NCBI GenBank assembly: GCA_011391455.1
Contig: JAABQN010000072.1
Coordinates: 1-8,909, forward strand
Direction of reading: 5' to 3'
DNA length: 8,909 nucleotides
From: Nitrospiraceae bacterium
Lineage (GTDB): Bacteria; Nitrospirota; Nitrospiria; Nitrospirales; Nitrospiraceae
Shown here: positions 1 through 5,981 of the stretch, piece by piece
Layout of the letters: every line of letters starts with the position of its first letter
Position numbering within the stretch: the stretch's first letter is position 1
Program-made: the position numbers and the translations under genes
The notes under the pieces: generated by a model
Told to the model about the DNA's origin: nothing
Databases searched by the model: none
What the model saw: only the letters and a program-made list of their open reading frames with translations

Positions 1-322
1 TGCGGTTTCGGTCGCGCAGGCACAGCAACATAGCCTGGAAAACATGACCCGGTTTCAGATCAACGACCTCCTGGCCAAGCTCCGAGCGACCGACCAGGTG
101 GCTACCTTGTACCGCACCACTATCTTGCCACAGGCCGAGCAGAGTCTGGAATCGGCGCGCACCGGGTATCGGGCTGGCAAAGGAGGATTCCTGGATCTGA
201 TCGATACCCAGCGGGCCTGGCGAGGATTTCAGCTTGAATATTTCAAAGCGCTCGTAGACCGCCAGCATCGACTGGCTGAACTTGAGCAGGTCGTAGGCAT
301 CACGCTCGATCGGCAGAGCTAA
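1..322 (+). CDS. TolC-family outer-membrane efflux channel (CusC/CzcC type), C-terminal part
   Basis: Only the last 106 codons are in the window. The reading frame is open from base 2 with no stop, so the true start lies to the left and the Met at 44 is internal. The protein would form the outer-membrane and periplasmic tunnel that docks on CusB/CusA and exports metal out of the cell. The visible part matches the second structural repeat of the TolC/OEP family: a long amphipathic helix ('ILPQAEQSLESARTGYRAGK'), then a GGFLDLIDTQRAW turn and a final helix with ELEQVVG, as in CzcC/CusC-like proteins. The stop codon TAA is at 320-322 and cusB starts 22 bases later, so the two are almost certainly co-transcribed. 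The family call is firm. Assignment to copper rather than another metal rests on the downstream CusA. Confidence 0.88.
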   Translation, partial: AVSVAQAQQHSLENMTRFQINDLLAKLRATDQVATLYRTTILPQAEQSLESARTGYRAGKGGFLDLIDTQRAWRGFQLEYFKALVDRQHRLAELEQVVGITLDRQS

Positions 323-332
323 CGCAATCATC

Positions 333-340
333 AAGGAGGA
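333..340 (+). promoter_or_regulatory. Strong ribosome binding site of cusB
   Basis: AAGGAGGA lies four bases before the ATG at 345 and is close to a perfect anti-Shine-Dalgarno match. It supports the start at 345 over later Met codons. It also shows that cusB has its own efficient initiation although it follows the channel gene by only 22 bases. Confidence 0.8.
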
Positions 341-344
341 ACAG

Positions 345-2066
345 ATGAACCAGCAGATATACAAGAAAAGTTTCGTAATTGGTGCCGTGGCGATCGGGAC
401 GATCGCCGGAATCGCCGCCGGCTTCTTCGCCGCTCACAGAACGATGGGTGACATGGTTGGCATGATCATCGGAACAGGAGTCGTCTTGGCGGCTCCAGAG
501 TCAGCTGAAATGGGGGACATGAAACAGATGGAGATGAAGGACGGCGTCATGCAGGGCATGCCCGGCATGGCCGGAGCGCCCTCGGGAGCCGTCGTAGTTC
601 CCGCTGTGGCAAGACAGTTGATCGGAGTGCGGAGCGCCTCAGCGGCCTACGCAACATTAATGCGAGAGATTCGCGCGGTCGGCACCGTCGGCTACGACGA
701 GCGGGGACTCACGCAGGTCACCGTGAAAACCTCCGGGTGGGTGCGAGAGGTCTTTGTCGATTCGATCGATCGCCCCGTGCGCAAAGGCGACCCGCTCTTC
801 ACCCTCTACTCACCGGACCTCCTGGCCACGCAAGATGAGCATCTCCTCGCCGTGAGAACTCAGGCCCAACTGGTTATCAGCCCGCTCGGCGATGCGAAAG
901 CCAATGCGGCATCCCTTGTGGCCAGTACGCGAGAACGCCTGCGATTGTGGGATGTGACCGACGCGCAAGTGGCCACGCTGGAACGTCGAGGCAAAGCGGA
1001 GCCGGTGCTCACGGTCTTCGCCCCGTCCTCCGGGATTGTCTTGAAGCGAGAGGCCTTGCCAGGAAAATATGTGGAACCAGGCACGACACTGTATGAGGTG
1101 GCGGATCTCTCCACAGTCTGGATCTCTGCCGACATCTATGAGTCCGAGGTCGCGGCTGTGACACTCGGTCAGCCGGCTTCAGTCACCTTCGCCGCGTATC
1201 CAGGAGAAACGTTTCGGGGAACAGTCTCGTACATCTACTCCACGCTGAATGCCGAGGCCCGCACGGTGCGTGTGCGGATGGAAATGCCGAATCCAGGGCT
1301 CAGGCTGAAGCCCGGCATGTTCGGAACCGTCACCTTGGTGACCGATGCGGCGAGGACCTTGGTTGTTCCCAAGGAAGCCGTGCTGGATACAGGACTCAGG
1401 CAACTCGTGTTCATGGATCGTGGCGAAGGAGCCTATGCCCCGTATCCGGTCAAGCTGGGTCGTCGTAATCAGGATTCCGTGGAAGTGCTGGAAGGAATCA
1501 CAGAAGGGGATCGGATCGTGACCTCGGCCAATTTTCTGTTGGACGCGGAAAGCAAGCTGACATCGGCGTCGAGCATGCAGGCCATGATGGGCCGAATCGG
1601 CATGGGCGATTGGCAGATGCGCGGCGCGTACGAAGGCAAGATGGAAGGCATGGACATGAGTGATATGAAAGGCATGGAGGGAATGAAGGGGATGGAAGGC
1701 ATGAAAGGCATGGAGGGAATGAAAGGACCATCCGTTCCAGAAACCCGTCACGTTGCCGGATTATCCCTCGCCTTGACGACGGCGCCGGAACACCCCAAGG
1801 CCGGTGACGTGCGGCTCAAGCTCAAGCTGAACGATCAGGTAGGCAAGCCGGTGACCAACGCGCAAGTCCTGTTCGTCTACACGATGCCAATGCCGGGCAT
1901 GACTGATTCCAAGGTGACGGCTCGTCATACGAAGGATGGACTCTATGAAGGTACGGTGATGTTCGGTATGGGCGGGACATGGGTGGTAACGGCCAACGTG
2001 ACGGTTCCAGGGAAAGCGCCCATTGCCGAAAAGTTTCAGTTCTCGGTCGCCGGGGGAGGAATGTAA
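345..2066 (+). CDS. cusB: CusB-type RND periplasmic adaptor with Met-rich segments and a fused YtkA-like C-terminal domain
   Basis: Membrane fusion protein linking CusA to the outer-membrane channel and handing Cu(I)/Ag(I) to the pump. It has 573 residues, well above the roughly 400 of E. coli CusB. In order: a hydrophobic signal or anchor (about 9-30) with no lipobox; a weaker hydrophobic stretch (39-50); a Met cluster (M56, 59, 62, 64, 69, 72, 75); the lipoyl/hairpin region with the CusB-like pattern GWVREVFVD..DRPVRKGDPLFTLYSPDLL (131-160); the second lipoyl half (222-256); the beta-barrel (257-333); and the membrane-proximal domain ending in ANFLLDAESKL (395-405). A Met-rich linker follows (411-460), then a YtkA/FixH-like beta domain (about 468-571) with MPMPGM (514-519) and MFGMGGTW (539-546). 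I see no cysteine in the protein. The CusB core is certain. The YtkA assignment is by pattern and less sure. Metal binding by the Met regions is inference. Confidence 0.93.
   Translation: MNQQIYKKSFVIGAVAIGTIAGIAAGFFAAHRTMGDMVGMIIGTGVVLAAPESAEMGDMKQMEMKDGVMQGMPGMAGAPSGAVVVPAVARQLIGVRSASAAYATLMREIRAVGTVGYDERGLTQVTVKTSGWVREVFVDSIDRPVRKGDPLFTLYSPDLLATQDEHLLAVRTQAQLVISPLGDAKANAASLVASTRERLRLWDVTDAQVATLERRGKAEPVLTVFAPSSGIVLKREALPGKYVEPGTTLYEVADLSTVWISADIYESEVAAVTLGQPASVTFAAYPGETFRGTVSYIYSTLNAEARTVRVRMEMPNPGLRLKPGMFGTVTLVTDAARTLVVPKEAVLDTGLRQLVFMDRGEGAYAPYPVKLGRRNQDSVEVLEGITEGDRIVTSANFLLDAESKLTSASSMQAMMGRIGMGDWQMRGAYEGKMEGMDMSDMKGMEGMKGMEGMKGMEGMKGPSVPETRHVAGLSLALTTAPEHPKAGDVRLKLKLNDQVGKPVTNAQVLFVYTMPMPGMTDSKVTARHTKDGLYEGTVMFGMGGTWVVTANVTVPGKAPIAEKFQFSVAGGGM
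1641..1724 (+). repeat. Methionine-ladder coding repeat inside cusB (three 18-base units plus degenerate flank)
   Basis: Three in-frame 18-base units at 1671-1688, 1689-1706 and 1707-1724 each encode GMEGMK. A degenerate lead-in (KMEGMDMSDMK) precedes them. Unit 1 differs from unit 3 at one base and from unit 2 at four; every difference is a synonymous third-position change. The translated stretch has Met at residues 433, 436 and then every third residue from 438 to 459. A tract of this kind may vary in copy number between strains. Confidence 0.9.
2052..2060 (+). promoter_or_regulatory. cusA ribosome binding site embedded in the end of cusB
   Basis: GGGGGAGGA lies within the last codons of cusB (encoding the Gly-rich end), 12 bases before the cusA ATG at 2073. 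The spacing is on the long side. The overlap suggests that cusA translation is coupled to cusB termination, and it may explain the glycine-rich C-terminus of CusB. Confidence 0.55.
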
Positions 2067-2072
2067 TCCCTC

Positions 2073-5000
2073 ATGATCGCAAGACTCATTGATGGAAGCG
2101 CCCGCAATCCGATCCTGGTCATTCTCTGTGTGGTGTTGCTGGCAAGTTGGGGCCTGTGGGCAGGATTTCAGGTTCCACTGGACGCGGTACCGGACCTGTC
2201 CGATGTCCAGGTGACCATTTACACCGAGTGGCAGGGGCGCAGCCCGACGTTGATGGAGGACCAAGTCACCTATCCAATCGTTACGTCACTGCTGGCTGGG
2301 CCGAAAGTCAAACGGGTGCGGGGAGTTTCAGAATATGGAGTCTCCTATGTCTATGTGATCTTTGAAGACCGAACCGACTTGTACTGGGCACGCAGCCGTG
2401 TGCTGGAATACATGCAGAAACTAACCGGGAAGTTGCCTTCCGGGGTCTCTCCGACTCTAGGCCCTGACGCGACCGGGGTTGGATGGGTCTATCAGTATGC
2501 GCTGGTCGATGAGTCCGGCGCGCATGACCTGGCGCAGCTCCGCAGTCTTCAGGATTGGTACTTGCGCTTTCAACTTGAAAGTGTGCCCGGCGTGGCAGAA
2601 GTGTCGGCGGTCGGCGGGTTCGTCAAGCAGTATCAAATCGAAGTGGATCCGAACACGCTGGCCGCCTATCGGTTACCGATTAAGACGATTATCGAAGCGG
2701 TTCGGAACAGCAACGCGGAGGTGAGCGGTCGTGTCTTAGAAATGGCCGGCACCGAATACATCATTCGCGGGAAAGGCTATCTACGCTCGATCGATGATAT
2801 CGAGCTGATCCCCGTCGGGACGGATGGACGTGGCACGCCTATCTTGATCCGGGACATTGCCCATGTCCACATCGGGCCGGACCAGCGGCGAGGCGTCGCA
2901 GAACTGGACGGCAAGGGCCAGGTGGTCGGAGGCATCGTGATCATGCGGGCTGGCGAGAACGCGCTCGCCGTAATCGAGCGAATCAAAGCAAAGCTGGCAG
3001 AGATCACGCCGGCTCTACCCAAGGGCGTCCACATCGTTCCCACTTATGACCGGTCCGATCTCATTCATCGGGCCATAGCCGTATTGCGCGAGAAGCTCTT
3101 GGAGGAGAGCATCATCGTCAGCTTGGTCGCCATCGTATTTCTGTTTCATCTGCGCAGCGCCCTGGTGGCGATTCTCATTCTGCCCGTAGCCGTGCTGCTG
3201 GCCTTCATCCCGATGGCCTACTTGCATATCACATCCAGCATCATGTCGCTCGGTGGCATCGCCATCGCCATCGGCGCGATGGTGGATGCGGCTATCGTCA
3301 TGGTGGAGAACGCGCATAAGCGGTTAGAGCAAAATCCTCATTCAGACCGGATCGAAACGATTATCGCGGCGGCCAAAGAAGTCGGCCGTCCCTTGTTCTT
3401 TTCTCTGCTGGTAATCGCCGTGTCGTTCCTGCCGATCTTCGCGCTGGAAGCGCAGGAGGGGCGGCTGTTTACGCCGTTGGCTTACACCAAAACTTTCTCG
3501 ATGTTGTTCGCCACAGCGCTTTCGGTGACCTTGGCCCCTGTACTGATGGTCCTGCTGATCCGGGGACGCATCCGAGCGGAAACCAAGAATCCGTTGAACT
3601 GGCTGTTGGTCACGCTGTATCGACCCATCATCGCCGGCGCTCTGCGCGTCCGGTGGCTGACGCTTGCATTGGCGGTGGTCGTCGTGGGATTCACGGCGCC
3701 GATCTATTCCAGGCTCGGCGCGGAATTCATGCCGCCGCTCAACGAGGGAACGATTCTCTACATGCCGACCACTGTGCCAGGCCTGTCCATCCCTGAATCG
3801 GCCAAAGTGTTGCAGGTCCAGGATCAGTTGCTCATGACCTTCCCTGAAGTGGAACGAGTCTTCGGCAAAATGGGGAAGGCCCCGACGGCCACCGATCCGG
3901 CTTTTGTCGGCATGGCCGAGATCACGATTACCCTCAAACCGGAATCGCAATGGCGCCCCGGCATGACCTGGGACCGGTTATTGGATGAGATGGATGCCAA
4001 GCTGCGCATTCCAGGATTTCCGAACATCTGGTGGATGCCGATTCAGACTCGCACCGAGATGATCACGACCGGTGTGCGGAGCCCGGTCGGCATCAAAGTC
4101 CTGGGGCCTGATTTGAAGATCATTGAGAAAATCGGCTTAGAAATCGAACAAGTCCTGGCAAACGTGCCAGGCACGAAAAGCGCGTTTGCCGAACGGTTGA
4201 ATGAAGGCTATTACCTGGATCTCACTGTGAACCGACGCGAAGCGGCCCGGTATGGTCTGACGGTAGGAGACGTCCAAGCGGTGATCACCTCGGCCATCGG
4301 GGGAGAAACCGTGACGACCACAGTCGAGGGACGGGAGCGGTATTCGGTCAATGTGCGCTACAAGCGCGAACTGCGCGATGACCCGGACAGGCTCAAGAGG
4401 GTGCTGATCCCCACGCCGAGCGGTGCGCAGATTCCACTCGGACAAATCGCAGATCTCGTTATCACGCAGGGACCGCCGTCGATCGCGGATGAAGCGGGAT
4501 CGCTGGCCGGTCTGGTTTCGGTCGCGGTCAGTGGACGCGATCTGCGCGGCTACGTCGAAGACGCCCAACGAGCGGTGCAAGACCGGGTGACATTACCCTC
4601 CGGCTACCGGCTGATCTGGACCGGTCAATACGAGCATCTGGTGCGGGCCGAAGAGCGGTTAAAGCTGGTCGTTCCCGTGACCATTGGGATCATTCTCTTG
4701 CTGCTCTATCTCAACTTCGGTTCACTGGCGAAATCCTTGATTGTGCTCCTGTCCGTCCCCTTCGCGGCAATCGGAGCCATCTGGTATCTCGACTATCTGG
4801 GCTACAACCTGAGCGTGGCTGTGTGGGTCGGCATTATCGCCCTGGCCGGCGTGGCAGCGGAGACAGGTGTGGTCATGCTCGTCTATCTCGACGAAGCCTA
4901 TGAGCGGCGAGTGCGGGAAGGCCGCATGGCGACGGTACAAGACCTGCGTGAGGCCATTATAGAAGGAGCAGTCCAGCGGGTACGGCCAAAGATGATGACG

Positions 5001-5234
5001 GTCGCCGCAATCATGGGCGGCTTGCTCCCGATCATGTGGACCACCGGTACAGGCGCCGACGTCATGAAACGGATCGCGGCGCCGATGATCGGCGGCATGG
5101 TCAGCTCGACCATCCTGACGCTGATCGTCATTCCAGTCTTGTATTTTATCTGGAAGCGTTGGATTATGCGGTCACACTCTTCGAGCGAGACGACATTCGC
5201 CAGACCCACGTCATCAGAATCAGCGCTTTCTTAG
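2073..5234 (+). CDS. cusA: CusA-type copper/silver RND efflux pump, inner-membrane subunit
   Basis: Proton-driven pump of the heavy-metal efflux RND family, 1053 residues (E. coli CusA is 1047). The layout is standard: TM1 at about 13-32, a periplasmic porter domain, TM2-6 between about 343 and 495, TM7 at about 527-546, a second porter domain, then TM8-12 from about 866 to 1027. The family signature GAMVDAAIVMVENAHKR is at 401-417. By alignment with E. coli CusA recalled from memory, the proton-relay residues are D405, E930 and K973 (E. coli D405, E939, K984). The three-Met substrate site is M564, M614 and M663, with the same spacing as E. coli M573, M623 and M672. The intramembrane relay pairs M391/M998, M403/M477 and M410/M492 are present. 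These residues argue for Cu(I)/Ag(I) rather than Zn/Co/Cd. The outer pair (E. coli M271/M755) is Q271/T746 here. The gene starts six bases after cusB. The short Ser-rich tail (1034-1053) is cytoplasmic and looks unstructured. Confidence 0.96.
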   Translation: MIARLIDGSARNPILVILCVVLLASWGLWAGFQVPLDAVPDLSDVQVTIYTEWQGRSPTLMEDQVTYPIVTSLLAGPKVKRVRGVSEYGVSYVYVIFEDRTDLYWARSRVLEYMQKLTGKLPSGVSPTLGPDATGVGWVYQYALVDESGAHDLAQLRSLQDWYLRFQLESVPGVAEVSAVGGFVKQYQIEVDPNTLAAYRLPIKTIIEAVRNSNAEVSGRVLEMAGTEYIIRGKGYLRSIDDIELIPVGTDGRGTPILIRDIAHVHIGPDQRRGVAELDGKGQVVGGIVIMRAGENALAVIERIKAKLAEITPALPKGVHIVPTYDRSDLIHRAIAVLREKLLEESIIVSLVAIVFLFHLRSALVAILILPVAVLLAFIPMAYLHITSSIMSLGGIAIAIGAMVDAAIVMVENAHKRLEQNPHSDRIETIIAAAKEVGRPLFFSLLVIAVSFLPIFALEAQEGRLFTPLAYTKTFSMLFATALSVTLAPVLMVLLIRGRIRAETKNPLNWLLVTLYRPIIAGALRVRWLTLALAVVVVGFTAPIYSRLGAEFMPPLNEGTILYMPTTVPGLSIPESAKVLQVQDQLLMTFPEVERVFGKMGKAPTATDPAFVGMAEITITLKPESQWRPGMTWDRLLDEMDAKLRIPGFPNIWWMPIQTRTEMITTGVRSPVGIKVLGPDLKIIEKIGLEIEQVLANVPGTKSAFAERLNEGYYLDLTVNRREAARYGLTVGDVQAVITSAIGGETVTTTVEGRERYSVNVRYKRELRDDPDRLKRVLIPTPSGAQIPLGQIADLVITQGPPSIADEAGSLAGLVSVAVSGRDLRGYVEDAQRAVQDRVTLPSGYRLIWTGQYEHLVRAEERLKLVVPVTIGIILLLLYLNFGSLAKSLIVLLSVPFAAIGAIWYLDYLGYNLSVAVWVGIIALAGVAAETGVVMLVYLDEAYERRVREGRMATVQDLREAIIEGAVQRVRPKMMTVAAIMGGLLPIMWTTGTGADVMKRIAAPMIGGMVSSTILTLIVIPVLYFIWKRWIMRSHSSSETTFARPTSSESALS

Positions 5235-5294
5235 CCTGCGTTCTTCATGAGCGCGTCTGCCACAATCGCCGATGTTTGGGCGAGAGGCGGAGAC

Positions 5295-5330
5295 AAACCA
5301 AATAAACCAAGTAAACCAGTGAGACCAGCC
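5295..5330 (+). repeat. Degenerate 9-base tandem repeat (AAACCAnnn)
   Basis: Four consecutive units start at 5295, 5304, 5313 and 5322: AAACCAAAT, AAACCAAGT, AAACCAGTG and AGACCAGCC. The first six bases are constant in three units and one base different in the fourth. The last three positions drift. The tract lies between the cusA stop and the following gene. Its role is unknown; it could be a genome-wide intergenic repeat or the remnant of one. Confidence 0.65.
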
Positions 5331-5350
5331 TGTCCCGTTTTTCTTGGCCA

Positions 5351-5358
5351 AGGGAGGG
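5351..5358 (+). promoter_or_regulatory. Ribosome binding site of the DUF1566 lipoprotein gene
   Basis: AGGGAGGG lies four bases before the ATG at 5363. It fixes that start, which also gives a proper signal peptide, and marks the gene as really translated. Confidence 0.65.
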
Positions 5359-5362
5359 AACG

Positions 5363-5938
5363 ATGAAGAGACAATGGTTTTTCACCGTCACGATGGGCAC
5401 ATTGGTGCTGGGTGGGCTGTTCACGGGAGGCTGTGGGTCGATGGGCGATCCGTCCACCTTCGCACAAAGTGCGGGGGTGATTGATCTGAGCGGCACCTCG
5501 CCGAACTGGGATAAGGCGCTGCCTGCGGCGCAACGGTTTGTGCTGTTGGCTTCGTTCAACAACGACGCGGTTCGGGATGACAACACCGGGCTGGTCTGGG
5601 AGAAGTCCCCGCAGATCCCGACCGCCACGTGGAATGGCGCCCGCTTTATGTGCATCAACAAGAACGTCGGAGGGCAGAAGGGGTGGCGTTTGCCGTCTAT
5701 CCCAGATCTGGCAAGTTTGATCGACCCCTCCGTGGCCCCTCCAGGGCCGACCCTGCCGTCAGGCCATCCCTTTCAGAACGTCCAGTCGGCTGGCTACTGG
5801 TCTGCGACGACAAGTGCCGAAGATGCCTCCGATGCCTGGTTCGTGTACTTCGGCAGGGGCTTCGTAGACCACGACAGTAAGACCCACACAGGCCACGCCT
5901 GGTGTGTGCGCGGTGGCATGAACGCGGCGGCGTACTAG
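5363..5938 (+). CDS. Predicted lipoprotein with a DUF1566/Lcl-type domain, function unknown
   Basis: The protein has 191 residues. The N-terminus (MKRQWFF, then hydrophobic 6-21) looks like a lipoprotein signal, with the likely lipidated Cys at 24. The box before it (FTGGC) lacks the usual Leu at -3, so lipidation is probable rather than certain. Residues about 69-185 match the DUF1566 (Lcl C-terminal) pattern: DDNTGLVWEKS (72-82), W..AR...C (90-97), GWRLPSIPDLASLID (107-121), GYWSATTS (144-151) and HAWCVRGG (178-185). Domains of this kind are reported to share a C-type-lectin/sulfatase-modifying-factor-like fold in secreted or surface proteins. C97 and C181 could form a disulfide. The gene follows cusA by 128 bases on the same strand, so co-transcription is possible but not shown. 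Nothing in it suggests metal binding. The family is fairly sure; the function is unknown. Confidence 0.8.
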   Translation: MKRQWFFTVTMGTLVLGGLFTGGCGSMGDPSTFAQSAGVIDLSGTSPNWDKALPAAQRFVLLASFNNDAVRDDNTGLVWEKSPQIPTATWNGARFMCINKNVGGQKGWRLPSIPDLASLIDPSVAPPGPTLPSGHPFQNVQSAGYWSATTSAEDASDAWFVYFGRGFVDHDSKTHTGHAWCVRGGMNAAAY

Positions 5939-5981
5939 GGCGCGCGAGTCCTCGCCTAGAACTACGACCGGAGCCAGTCCC
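5939..5981. other. Short convergent intergenic region
   Basis: These 43 bases separate the 3' ends of the lipoprotein gene and gcvP. A GC-rich imperfect inverted repeat (about 5939-5956) is present, but it has almost no loop and no T-tract on either strand. I see no definite terminator, so transcripts from the two genes may overlap. Confidence 0.4.

Larger units (their letters stand above)
5235..5362 (+). other. Intergenic gap after cusA holding a short repeat and an open frame
   Basis: This is the only sizeable non-coding gap in the window. It holds a 9-base-period repeat (5295-5330) and no convincing rho-independent terminator or promoter that I can pick out. The cusA frame stays open beyond its TAG until a TGA at 5364-5366. 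That leaves a 39-codon ORF from an ATG at 5247 whose stop overlaps the next gene's start (ATGA). This ORF has no ribosome binding site, and I do not call it a gene. Confidence 0.5.

Noticed and set aside
44..322. Complete 92-residue protein starting at 44
   Set aside because: The frame continues open to the left edge and the protein reads as the C-terminal end of a TolC-family channel, so this Met is internal.
1179..1751. A 190-codon His-rich open frame on the minus strand opposite cusB
   Set aside because: The His-rich text is the antisense reading of the Met-rich repeat (CAT is the complement of ATG). It sits wholly within a clear cusB and has no family resemblance.
3342..3950. A 202-codon open frame on the minus strand opposite cusA
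   Set aside because: It is a shadow of the conserved cusA coding strand; its Arg/His/Gln-rich composition and lack of motifs are typical of antisense frames.
5260..5300. Possible promoter for the lipoprotein gene
   Set aside because: I could not find a -35/-10 pair with acceptable spacing; the A-rich segment is accounted for by the 9-base repeat.
5939..5956. GC-rich inverted repeat as a terminator between the convergent genes
   Set aside because: The best pairing leaves a loop of about two bases or needs a bulge, and there is no T-tract on either strand.
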